43,172 nt of DNA, from NCBI GenBank assembly GCA_016182965.1, contig JACPFM010000131.1, positions 1-43,172 of the forward strand, read 5' to 3'. The notes below the pieces were generated by a model. That model ran no database searches. It was not told the DNA's origin and worked only from the letters and a program-made list of their open reading frames with translations. The translations under genes were made by a program, and so were the position numbers. This stretch comes from Deltaproteobacteria bacterium. GTDB lineage: Bacteria > Myxococcota_A > Polyangia > Polyangiales > JADJMO01. Positions 24,192 through 31,574 of the stretch are shown in pieces; positions within the stretch are counted from its first letter, which is position 1, and the number at the start of each line of letters is the position of its first letter.

Positions 24192-24704
24192 CCCATCCCG
24201 CGTCTTGCGTTCGCGTCCGCGTTCGCGTCCGCGTTCGCGTTCGCGTTCGCGTTCGCGTTCGCGTTCGCGTTTCTTCGGCGCCTCGTCGTCGTCGTCGTCG
24301 GAGGACTTCTTCTTCTTCGGCTCCTCGTCGGAGGAGTCGTCGCTCGTCTTCTTCGCCGCCTTCTTCCACGCGCTCTTGAAGCCGTCGCAGTCGTCGTCGC
24401 ACTTCCGCGCCTTGTCGTAGTCCTTCGCGGCCATCACGCACTTGGCGAAGCACTTGTACGCGTCGGGGGAGTCCTCCTTCACGACGCCGAGCGCCTTCGG
24501 GCACTGCGACTTGAACTTCTCGCGCGCCTTCTGGATGATCTTCTCGAGCTTCGGATCGATATCCTCCTGATCCTTCTTCTTCTCCTTGTCGCGCTCCTCT
24601 TCGAGGTCGGCGGCGTGGTTGCAGACCTTCTCCGGAGAGGGCGTGCAGCCGACGACGAGCGCGGCGAAGGCGATGCCGAAGGCGAGCGTGACGTGCTGGT
24701 GCAT
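23970..24704 (-). CDS. Putative lipoprotein with Lys/Asp-rich and Arg-Glu repeat tail, antisense to the EF-Ts-like gene
   Basis: A 244-residue product. The signal ends in a lipobox (LVVGC, Cys20). The domain at about 21-115 is highly charged with spaced Cys residues (VCNHAADLEEE, SQCPKAL, YKCFAKCVMAAKDYDKARKC). Then comes a Lys/Asp/Ser tract and an (Arg-Glu)n run made by the hexamer array at 24207-24272. No stop follows the array, so the frame continues 222 bases antisense through the 3' end of the EF-Ts-like gene before stopping at 23970. The last 75 residues are probably not an evolved domain. Repeat growth may have removed the original stop. It is divergent from thpR. Confidence 0.65.
   Translation of the reverse strand: MHQHVTLAFGIAFAALVVGCTPSPEKVCNHAADLEEERDKEKKKDQEDIDPKLEKIIQKAREKFKSQCPKALGVVKEDSPDAYKCFAKCVMAAKDYDKARKCDDDCDGFKSAWKKAAKKTSDDSSDEEPKKKKSSDDDDDEAPKKRERERERERERERGRERGRERKTRDGSGDASGVAERRLGTEGRPVRAVVGEVEPDRVTQDQGTSQAAGDAPADRLERRVIDARPAFGVARKRLTKVLVR
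24207..24272. repeat. Hexamer array (GCGTTC/GCGTCC)n translated as Arg-Glu
   Basis: Eleven consecutive hexamers, mostly GCGTTC with two GCGTCC and a final GCGTTT. On the minus strand they read GAACGC and encode alternating Arg-Glu (or Arg-Gly) in the lipoprotein that starts at 24704. The array lies 15 bases past the stop of the EF-Ts-like gene. The same kind of hexamer (GCGAAC/GCGGAC) occurs at 37746-37781 directly after another gene. Confidence 0.8.
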
Positions 24705-24782
24705 CGAGGGGCCTCGTGAGGACGTGAGCGACCGGAAGCGGGCGGTCAGCGTACCATCGCGTACGCTCGGGAGTCTCCAAAC

Positions 24783-25361
24783 ATGCGCCTGTTCTTCGGG
24801 ATCTTCCTGCCGCCTACGGTGCACGCGCGGGCCGTCGAAGCGAGCGCGCGCGCGCGTTCGGCGATCACCGACCGGTCCGTTCGTTGGGTCGCGGCGCCGC
24901 AGCTGCACGTCACCCTGCAGTTCCTCGGCGAGCTGTCCGAGGAGCGCGCGTCGCGCGCGGAGGAGATCGCGCGCGAGATCGCCCGCGGGCACGCGCCCTT
25001 CCGCCTGCGTCTGCGCGGCCTCGGCGCGTTCCCCAACGCGCGTCGTCCGAGCGTGCTGTGGCTCGGCGTCGGCGACGGCGACGCGCTGCACGCGCTCGCG
25101 GAGTCGCTCGGCGCGGCGCTCGCGACCGACGGCTTCTCGATCGAGGCGCGCGCCTATCACGCGCACGTCACGCTCGCGCGCATCAAGGGTCCGGTGGGCG
25201 GCCGTCAGGTCGCCGCGCTCCTCGCCGCCGAGCACCCCGAGGCGGAGACCGATCCGTTCGACGTCGACGCCTTCGCGCTGATCGAGAGCCGTCCCGGGCC
25301 CCGTGGCTCCGAGTACGTCCCGCGCGCCCAGGTCTCGCTCACGCCCGCGAGAGGGCGATGA
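24783..25361 (+). CDS. thpR: RNA 2',3'-cyclic phosphodiesterase (2'-5' RNA ligase family)
   Basis: A 192-residue 2H phosphoesterase of the usual length. Both catalytic HxT motifs are visible: HVTLQF at 42-47 and HVTLAR at 128-133. The start RLFFGIFLP and the GAFPNARRPSVLWLG segment near 81-95 are family hallmarks. ThpR hydrolyses 2',3'-cyclic phosphates at RNA ends to 2'-phosphates and was first described as a 2'-5' RNA ligase. The ATG at 24783 is 78 bases from the start of the divergent lipoprotein. It lies close to two RlaP-like nucleotidyltransferases, a possible RNA-end-processing neighbourhood. Its 3' end overlaps the convergent gene at 25339 by 23 bases. Confidence 0.92.
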   Translation: MRLFFGIFLPPTVHARAVEASARARSAITDRSVRWVAAPQLHVTLQFLGELSEERASRAEEIAREIARGHAPFRLRLRGLGAFPNARRPSVLWLGVGDGDALHALAESLGAALATDGFSIEARAYHAHVTLARIKGPVGGRQVAALLAAEHPEAETDPFDVDAFALIESRPGPRGSEYVPRAQVSLTPARGR

Positions 25362-26019
25362 CGAACACCGCGAACCCCACCACGGCGACCCCGAGCGCCG
25401 CCCACGCCCGCCGCCGCTCCGGCTCGCGATCCATGCCGCGCAGCGGCGAGCCGCTGACGAGATCGCGGGCGAGCAGCGCGTCGACCGCGGCGAGCAGCCG
25501 GAAGCTCCCGAGCGCCGCGATCGCCAGGCCCACGTAGAACGCGGCGACCGCCGCGGGCCGCGGGCCGTCGTCGCGGGCGAGGAGCGCCCGGTGCTCCTGG
25601 ATCACCCGCTCGCGCGGCTTGTCGCGATCGATGCCAGGCGTGCCCTTGGCGGTGAGGAGGATGGCGATCTGCGCGTCGGCCTCGCGCGCGCGGCTCTCCC
25701 ACGGCACCCACGGCCCGCGCGTGGCGCGCCCGGCGGCGCGGATCGCCTGCCAGGCGATCAGCGCGGTGTCGAGATCGCCTGCGGCCTCCGCCTTGCGCGC
25801 GACCTCTCGCAGCTTGTCGTAGCCGATGCGCGGGTGCGTCGCGCCCGGCACGTACCACTTCGCGGCGCGCATCGACCACGCGATGGTGCCCTCGACGTCG
25901 CCGCGCGCCTCGGCCTCGTCCGCGCGCCGGACCGCCGCTCGCCCCTCGAGGATCGCGCGACCGACGAGCGCCGCGAGCAGCGCGACCAGCGCGACGATCC
26001 AGAGGCGGCGGGTCCTCAC
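25339..26019 (-). CDS. Membrane protein coupled to an ABC-2 type permease
   Basis: A 226-residue protein with an N-terminal transmembrane helix (about 7-23), a long helical periplasmic or cytoplasmic part (about 25-150) that resembles TPR-like helices (ADEAEARGDVEGTIAW, ARKAEAAGDLDTALIAWQ), and further hydrophobic helices at about 150-172 and 205-224. No enzyme motif is seen. The GTG start at 26019 overlaps the stop of the ABC-2 permease (GTGA), so the two are translationally coupled and probably work together. The frame extends upstream to 26529, but that is antisense-like shadow inside the permease. Confidence 0.7.
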   Translation of the reverse strand: MRTRRLWIVALVALLAALVGRAILEGRAAVRRADEAEARGDVEGTIAWSMRAAKWYVPGATHPRIGYDKLREVARKAEAAGDLDTALIAWQAIRAAGRATRGPWVPWESRAREADAQIAILLTAKGTPGIDRDKPRERVIQEHRALLARDDGPRPAAVAAFYVGLAIAALGSFRLLAAVDALLARDLVSGSPLRGMDREPERRRAWAALGVAVVGFAVFVIALSRA

Positions 26020-26948
26020 GCGAAGTCCCGCTTGCGGAACACGAGCGCCGACAAGACGAGCAGGACCACGACGTAGAGCACGCCGTACCCCGCGGCCGCA
26101 CCGACGTAGCCGGCGACCGAGCCCCCGGTGTGTCCCATCGCGACCGTGCGCGGCGGCACGTAGAGGTGGAGGTTCGGCACGACGCGCGCGATCGCGCGGC
26201 CCGCGACGACGATGGTCGGGCCGAACGTGCGCTCGGGGAGACGCGCGAGCAGGTCGGCGTTCCGTCCGATGAGGACGATCCCGATGGTGAGCGCCGCGGT
26301 GAGGAAGGGCGACGAGAACGCGCCGAACACCATCGACACCGCGGTGACGATCGCCGACTCGACGATCGCCAGCGCCACCGTCACGAGGACGTAAAGGCGC
26401 AGATCGCCGAGCGGCCCGACCGAGAGCGCCTCGGCGACGAACAGCGCCGGCGAGAGGAGCAGGAACGGCGTCGACTTGTCGCGCGCGCGCACGATCACGA
26501 GGGCGCCGAGCGCGCCGACGCCCACCCACGGAAGCACCGCGCGGAACGGCACGCCCTCGGTGCGCGCGATCGACGTCAGCGTCAGCGAGAGCGCCCCTTG
26601 CAGGAACGAGAACGTCGCGATCGTCGCGAGCACGCCGAGGTGCTTGCCGACGAGCAGCTCCCAGCGACGGATCGGTCGCGCGAGGATGGGGAAGATGGTC
26701 TTTCGCTCGTAGTCCTTGAAGAGCAGCGTGGCGCCGAGCACGACCGCGGAGACCAGCGCGAAGAGCGAGAGCGTCGACGTGGTCAGGACGGCGACCACCT
26801 CAGCCCGGTCCCGCCCGAGGGACATCGCCGCCACGAGCAGGCTCGCCACGCCGACCGCCAGCCCCGAGCCGAACAGGGCCAGCGGTACGCGATCGCGCGC
26901 GGCTTCGCGGAAAGTGTTCAGGGCGATGGCGAGGATTCGCGCGAGCAA
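26016..26948 (-). CDS. ABC-2 family transporter permease
   Basis: A 310-residue integral membrane protein with about six to seven transmembrane helices. It begins with the short amphipathic stretch LARILAIALNTFREAARDRV that typifies ABC-2 permeases of the NosY/GldF type. The loop LFKDYERKTIFPILARPIRRWELLVGK (around residues 77-103, shown in parts: KDYERKTIF, ARPIRRWEL) is the conserved signature after the second helix. No ATP-binding subunit is found within the window, so its partner must be encoded elsewhere. The start is a TTG at 26948; no good ribosome binding site or ATG is available. It is followed by a coupled membrane protein of TPR-like character. Confidence 0.85.
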   Translation of the reverse strand: MLARILAIALNTFREAARDRVPLALFGSGLAVGVASLLVAAMSLGRDRAEVVAVLTTSTLSLFALVSAVVLGATLLFKDYERKTIFPILARPIRRWELLVGKHLGVLATIATFSFLQGALSLTLTSIARTEGVPFRAVLPWVGVGALGALVIVRARDKSTPFLLLSPALFVAEALSVGPLGDLRLYVLVTVALAIVESAIVTAVSMVFGAFSSPFLTAALTIGIVLIGRNADLLARLPERTFGPTIVVAGRAIARVVPNLHLYVPPRTVAMGHTGGSVAGYVGAAAGYGVLYVVVLLVLSALVFRKRDFA

Positions 26949-26999
26949 GGCGCGGGGATGCTACCGCGGCGCGGCGGGAATGGTAGGTTTCCGCCCCCG

Positions 27000-27539
27000 A
27001 TGCTCGCGACGATCGCTCTGGCCGCGGCGACCTCGGTTCCGGCGGCGCCGCCCGTCGAGCCGGAGCCGCCGGGGATCTTCGCGCGCGCGACCGCCGACGA
27101 GCCGCTCGAGCGCCTCACCTTCCTCGTTCCCGGCGTGACGTTCCACGGCTGGCAGCCGGTGCGCCCGGTCCACCCCCATCGCCAGCCGGCGAGCGGCGCC
27201 GGGCTCGAGGTCTCGCTCGCGCGCTGGATCTCCGGCGGGACCTACGTCGGCGCGGTGGTGCACGGCGAGAAGCTCGATCGCTTCCGCGGCGGCATCGGCG
27301 TCGAGGCGGGCTATCAGCTCGTGGGCATCGAGCTCGGCCTCGCGCGAGAGCTCCCCGTGCGCGACGGCCCGCGCGGGCAGTGGTCGCTCGAGGTCGGCCC
27401 CTACGCCTCCATCGGCATGCTCTACGTCATGCCGCGCTGGGTGTTCGCGCTCGATCGGCGCGGCGCGCGCGACACGCCCGGCGACGGCGTGATGCTCGTC
27501 GTCGGGCTCAAGCTGCCGATCAAGATCGGAGGGCGCTGA
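27000..27539 (+). CDS. Putative exported beta-rich protein, function unknown
   Basis: A 179-residue protein with a short N-terminal hydrophobic signal (MLATIALAAATSVPAA). The mature part is rich in Gly and alternating strands (ISGGTYVGAVVHG, GIGVEAGYQLVGIELGLAREL, VGPYASIGMLYVMPRWVF), as in small outer-membrane barrels. No family is recognised. The ATG at 27000 is chosen because it opens the signal; the frame upstream is a shadow of the permease gene. The stop is one base before the GTG start of the Nudix gene, implying co-transcription. Confidence 0.65.
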   Translation: MLATIALAAATSVPAAPPVEPEPPGIFARATADEPLERLTFLVPGVTFHGWQPVRPVHPHRQPASGAGLEVSLARWISGGTYVGAVVHGEKLDRFRGGIGVEAGYQLVGIELGLARELPVRDGPRGQWSLEVGPYASIGMLYVMPRWVFALDRRGARDTPGDGVMLVVGLKLPIKIGGR

Positions 27540-27540
27540 C

Positions 27541-28134
27541 GTGCGCCCGATCCCGGCCAGCGTCCGCGATCCGCTGCGCGAGGTCCTCCTCGATCGTCAG
27601 GAGTCGCGCGTGCCCTTCACGCGCGCGCAGCCGGCGAGCGTGCTCCTGCCGCTGGTCGATCGCGGCGGCGAGGCGCACATCTGGCTCATCAAGCGCACCG
27701 AGACGATGTCGTCGCACCGCGGCCAGGTCGCCTTCCCGGGCGGCAAGCGCGATCCGGACGATCGCAACTCGATGGTCACCGCGGTCCGCGAGGCCCACGA
27801 GGAGCTCGGCTTCGATCCCGCGGTCGTCGAGGTGATCGGCCGGCTGGACGACGTGCCGACGACCACCGGCTTCGTCATCACCCCTTACGTCGGCTGGCTC
27901 CGCGACGACGTGCCGGCGCGCCCGAACGCAGGCGAGATCGCGCGCGCCTTCTGTGTGCCGCTCGCGCCGTTCGTGTGGACGCCGCCGCGTCCGCAGTTCT
28001 TCCGCGGCAAGGGCCTGACGCGCATCGTCCCGAGCTGGATCGTCGACGGCGAGGTCGTCTGGGGCGCGACCGCCCGCATCATGGGCACCTTCTCCGCGCT
28101 GGTGCGCGACGTCGTGCGCCGCCACGGCCTGTGA
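27541..28134 (+). CDS. Nudix hydrolase, NudL/CoA pyrophosphatase type
   Basis: A 197-residue Nudix protein. The UPF0035-type motif before the Nudix box is present (LIKRTETMSSHRGQVAFPGG, about 49-68) and so is the Nudix helix core REAHEELGF (about 83-91) that binds the catalytic metal. This combination is typical of coenzyme A diphosphatases (NudL/YeaB), which cleave CoA and derivatives to 3',5'-ADP and phosphopantetheine. The GTG at 27541 starts one base after the previous stop. Downstream lies the large inverted heptamer element, which fills the gap to the convergent FAH-family gene. Confidence 0.9.
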   Translation: MRPIPASVRDPLREVLLDRQESRVPFTRAQPASVLLPLVDRGGEAHIWLIKRTETMSSHRGQVAFPGGKRDPDDRNSMVTAVREAHEELGFDPAVVEVIGRLDDVPTTTGFVITPYVGWLRDDVPARPNAGEIARAFCVPLAPFVWTPPRPQFFRGKGLTRIVPSWIVDGEVVWGATARIMGTFSALVRDVVRRHGL

Positions 28135-28173
28135 TTTCGCTGGCTATCAGTCGTCAGTCGTCAGTCGTCAGCC

Positions 28174-28398
28174 CGAGACGGAGAAGCCGCGTGCTCGAGA
28201 CGGAGAAGCCGCGTGCCCGAGACGGAGAAGCCGCGTGCCCGAGACGGAGAAGCCGCGTGCCCGAGACGGAGAAGCCGCGTGCCGTGCCCGAGACGGAGAA
28301 GCCGCGTGCCCGAGACGGAGAAGCCGCGTGCCCGAGACGGAGAAGCCGCGTGCCCGAGACGGAGAAGCCGCGTGCCCGAGACGGAGAAGCCACGTGTG
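28174..28398. repeat. Ten 22-nt tandem repeats
   Basis: Units begin CGAGACGGAGAAGCC and start at 28174, 28196, 28218, 28240, 28262, 28289, 28311, 28333, 28355 and 28377. The spacing is 22 nt except one of 27 nt, where five bases are duplicated. The first and last units carry single changes. There are no variable spacers, so this is not a CRISPR array. Because 22 is not a multiple of three, the open frames across it shift phase and are not meaningful proteins. Confidence 0.92.
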
Positions 28399-28482
<84 letters not shown>

Positions 28483-28633
28483 TGACGACTGACGACTGAC
28501 GACTGACGACTGACGACTGACGACTGACGGCTGACGGCTGACGGCTGACGACTGACGACTGACGACTGACGGCTGACGACCGACGACTGACGACTGACGA
28601 CTGACGACTGACGACTGACGACTGACGACTGCG

Positions 28634-29398
28634 TCACGACTCGTCGTCGGCGACGATCGGGTTGCGCAGGACGCCGATGCCCTCGACGGCGGTCTCGAGG
28701 ACGTTGCCGGGCACCAGCGGGCCGACGCCCTCGGGCGTGCCGGTGGTGATCACGTCGCCCGGCTCGAGAGTCATCATGCAGCTGACGTAGGAGATCAGCA
28801 TCGGTACCGGGAAGATCATGTTCCGGGTGCGACCGCGCTGGCGCACCACGCCGTCGACCCGCGCGCTCACCTCGACGTCGGCGACGTCGAGCGAGGTCTC
28901 GATCCACGGGCCGACCGGGCAGAACGTGTCGAAGCTCTTGGAGCGCGTGAACTGGACGTCCTTCTTCTGGAGATCGCGAGCGGTGACGTCGTTGAGCACC
29001 GTCCAGCCGAAGACATGCTCGAGCGCCTGCGCCTCGGCGACCCGCTTGCACCGCTTCCCGATGACCAGGGCGAGCTCCGCCTCGTGCTCGACGCGCGCCG
29101 ACACCGACGGGACGCGGATCGGCGCGCCCGGTCCGACGATCGCGCTCGGCGCCTTCAGGAAGAGGAGCGGCTCGCTCGGTACGTCGTGGCCGAGCTCCTT
29201 CGCGTGCGCGGCGTAGTTCCGGCCGATCGCGACGATCTTCGAGGGGACCACCGGCGCGAGCAGCTGGCCCGAATCGAGCGGAACCAGCTGCCCCGTGGGG
29301 CCGCCCCCGAGCCACGGCGGCCCGGAGAGGAGGTGAACGGTGTCGTCTTGAACCCTGCCGTAGGGCTCGCCGGGGAGCGCAAGCCGGACGATGCGCAT
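28634..29398 (-). CDS. Fumarylacetoacetate hydrolase (FAH) family protein
   Basis: A 254-residue FAH-fold enzyme of normal length. Visible motifs are VAIGRNYAAHAKE (about 57-69), the metal-binding EHEAELALVIG (about 104-114, with the acidic pair), GWTVLNDVTARDLQ (about 130-143), KSFDTFCPVGPWI (about 153-165) and TTGTPEGVG near 221-229. Family members are hydratases, hydrolases or decarboxylases in aromatic-compound breakdown, and some are acylpyruvases or oxaloacetate tautomerases; the reaction here cannot be fixed. The ATG at 29398 opens the domain; a longer frame to 29458 is not needed. Its stop codon lies three bases from the end of the heptamer array. Confidence 0.9.
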   Translation of the reverse strand: MRIVRLALPGEPYGRVQDDTVHLLSGPPWLGGGPTGQLVPLDSGQLLAPVVPSKIVAIGRNYAAHAKELGHDVPSEPLLFLKAPSAIVGPGAPIRVPSVSARVEHEAELALVIGKRCKRVAEAQALEHVFGWTVLNDVTARDLQKKDVQFTRSKSFDTFCPVGPWIETSLDVADVEVSARVDGVVRQRGRTRNMIFPVPMLISYVSCMMTLEPGDVITTGTPEGVGPLVPGNVLETAVEGIGVLRNPIVADDES

Positions 29399-29486
29399 GA
29401 CTTTCGTTACGCGAGCCGGCGCCGCCCGGCCAGCCGGGCCGCCCGGCCTGCGTGACACCGGGACAAAGCACGCCTAGATCGTGCCC

Positions 29487-30179
29487 ATGACCGAGGACAA
29501 GCGGCAGGGCCCCTGGCTCGCCCAGGTGGGGTTCGCCGTGCTGGCGGGGCTCGCCGTGTACGGCTTCGTCGACATGGCGAAGAACGCGGAGATCCGCCGC
29601 GCCTGCGAGCCGCTCGTGCAGCTCCGCCCGCAGTACCTCGGGTACGACCGCGCCGCCCCCGCCTTCGATCTGCCGACGATCGACGGCAAGCGCGTCAAGC
29701 TCTCCGACCACGCCGGCAAGGTGGTCATCCTCCACTTCTGGACGAAGACCTGCAAACCCTGCCTCGACGAGCTGCCGTTCGTGTCGAAGTTCGCCGAGCA
29801 GATCAAGGACCGGAAGGACGTCGTCCTCATCACCGTCACGATCGACGAGAACCCGGCGTCCATCGCCGACGTCGTGCAGACGGTCTTCGAGGGCAAGCCG
29901 CCCAACGTGGTCATCGCGTTCGATCCCGAGAACGCCATCGTCCGCGACAAGTACGGCACGAAGCTCTTCCCCGAGACGTGGCTCATCGATCCGTCCGGCG
30001 CGATCCGCGCCCGCTTCGACGGAGTGCCGATGACCGGCGAGCAGTGCGACGTCGCGTGGAACACCCCGATGCTCCTCTCGGCGATCGACGCCCTGAAGGG
30101 TCCGGCCGTGTGCGACATCGTGGTCGACCCCAAGCTCGACCCGCGCCCCGAGAAGCTCATCGCGCCCTGCCGGCGCTGA
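29487..30179 (+). CDS. TlpA/ResA-like thiol-disulfide protein, membrane-anchored
   Basis: A 230-residue protein with an N-terminal transmembrane anchor (about 13-28) and a thioredoxin fold outside the membrane. The active site is HFWTKTCKPCLDELP with C89-x2-C92. The domain begins PAFDLPTIDGKRVKLSDHAGK as in the AhpC/TSA-Redoxin-TlpA families, and the cis-Pro region is LFPETWLID. Two further Cys residues lie near the end. TlpA-like proteins reduce disulfides in the periplasm, often for cytochrome c maturation; no cytochrome genes are near, so the client is unknown. The ATG at 29487 is chosen over a GTG six bases upstream. Confidence 0.9.
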   Translation: MTEDKRQGPWLAQVGFAVLAGLAVYGFVDMAKNAEIRRACEPLVQLRPQYLGYDRAAPAFDLPTIDGKRVKLSDHAGKVVILHFWTKTCKPCLDELPFVSKFAEQIKDRKDVVLITVTIDENPASIADVVQTVFEGKPPNVVIAFDPENAIVRDKYGTKLFPETWLIDPSGAIRARFDGVPMTGEQCDVAWNTPMLLSAIDALKGPAVCDIVVDPKLDPRPEKLIAPCRR

Positions 30180-30387
30180 TCGCCACCGCACGCGCCGCGT
30201 CCGCCGGCCCCCGGGTCACCCGCCACGCGCGCGGCCCCGGCGGCGTCGTAACGACGAGCATGCGTGGGCATTTCCCTTACGCGCCGCGTCGGCCCGACCG
30301 GACCCAAGAATCGGGGACCCCGGGTGGTCGCATCCGTGCAGCGGCGCTAGTTTTCGAGGGGGTGCCGTGCATGGTGGAGAGGTGGTC

Positions 30388-31548
30388 ATGAAGACTTCGG
30401 CCGACACCGGACCTCGCCCCAGCGGCGCCGCAAACGCCGGTGTCTCGAGCGGCGCCGTTGGCGCGCGGGGTCTCGACGTCCCCCGGGTCTTCCCCCTCCG
30501 TGACGTGCCACAGCCGCGCTATCCGGTGCACGTCCTCGCCGGGGCGACCGTGTTCGGCGGGAGCATCGGCGGGGTGCTCGCGGCGCTCGTCGGTGTGAAG
30601 CCCGTCGCGGCCGCGGCGGTCGCCGGGGCCCTCGTCGCGTTCACCCTCGTCTTTCTGCACGTGCGTCGCGTCATGCGCGCGTTCGCGCAGCGCGCGGCCC
30701 GCCAGCCGCGCCTCGTCCTCGAGCACGACGCGCTCGTGTACGTCGACGACGACGTTCGCACCACGATCCTCCCGCTCGATCGCCGCTTCGGCCTCACGCT
30801 GTTCACCACCCCGTCACGCGCCGAGGTGGTGGTCGCCATCACCCACCGCGACGGCGTCGAGTACCTCGGCGGTCGCGATCCGAGCGGTCAGCGCCACGTC
30901 GAGCTGCTCGCCCGCGCGACGACCACGCCGGACAACGATCTCCCGGTCGGCGCGCGCGTGCCCATGCTCGGCGACGGCGATCGCTTCCTCGAGCTCGTCG
31001 GCGCGCTCGAGGCGCGCGCGCCGGGGGCGCTCGATCGCGTGTTCCTCTCCGACGCCGGCATGGCCGACGTGGTGCTCGACGGCGATCGCCTACGCGCCGC
31101 GCAGCTCGACTTCGACCTGCGCGCTCCGCTGTCGTGGCGCGCGTACGCCTTCCAGGAGGGCAGCTCGTTCGCGTCGCACTCGTTCCAGGCGACGCAGGTC
31201 CGCCAGGGAGAGCGCGAGGTGGTGCTCGTTTCGCTCTCGCCCACGGGGGAGCTCGCCACGCCGTCCATCATCTCGCCGCCGCCCGGCCGCACCGGACCGC
31301 TGGCCTCCGAGGTCATCCAGCGCTCGCTCGCGCGCGACCTCCGCCTCGCGCACTGCCTCGCGGAGGTCCCGCCGCCGCGCCACATGCGCGTCGCCGTCGA
31401 TCGCCTCTTCGTGCCGCGCATCCGTCAGGCGCTCGACGCCGCGCCGGCCGAGCTGGTGATCGTCCCGCGCACGAGCACGCCGGACGTGCTCGTCACGCCG
31501 GCCGAGGGCATCGAGGCGCTCCGCCAGTCCTCGCCCAACGTGCGCTGA
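30388..31548 (+). CDS. Membrane-associated protein, function unknown
   Basis: A 386-residue protein with two adjacent transmembrane helices at about 46-90 (VLAGATVFGGSIGGVLAAL, then AAAVAGALVAFTLVF) and a large soluble part. The soluble part starts with a PH-like strand pattern (LVLEHDALVYVDDDVRTTILPLD) and continues with mixed alpha/beta sequence. No catalytic motif or known family is recognised. GGAGAGG stands before the ATG at 30388, so this start is well supported. It is convergent with the NamZ gene, with 26 bases between the stops and no clear terminator hairpin. Confidence 0.7.
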   Translation: MKTSADTGPRPSGAANAGVSSGAVGARGLDVPRVFPLRDVPQPRYPVHVLAGATVFGGSIGGVLAALVGVKPVAAAAVAGALVAFTLVFLHVRRVMRAFAQRAARQPRLVLEHDALVYVDDDVRTTILPLDRRFGLTLFTTPSRAEVVVAITHRDGVEYLGGRDPSGQRHVELLARATTTPDNDLPVGARVPMLGDGDRFLELVGALEARAPGALDRVFLSDAGMADVVLDGDRLRAAQLDFDLRAPLSWRAYAFQEGSSFASHSFQATQVRQGEREVVLVSLSPTGELATPSIISPPPGRTGPLASEVIQRSLARDLRLAHCLAEVPPPRHMRVAVDRLFVPRIRQALDAAPAELVIVPRTSTPDVLVTPAEGIEALRQSSPNVR

Positions 31549-31574
31549 TCAGCGGCCGGAAGATCCCTACATCT

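Noticed and set aside
28174..28398. CRISPR-like array
   Set aside because: The 22-nt units touch each other with no spacers and there are no cas genes.
29424..29439. GCCCGGC-CA-GCCGGGC hairpin between the divergent FAH and TlpA genes
   Set aside because: Loop of two bases in a very GC-rich stretch; likely chance, and the place (between two starts) does not suit a terminator.
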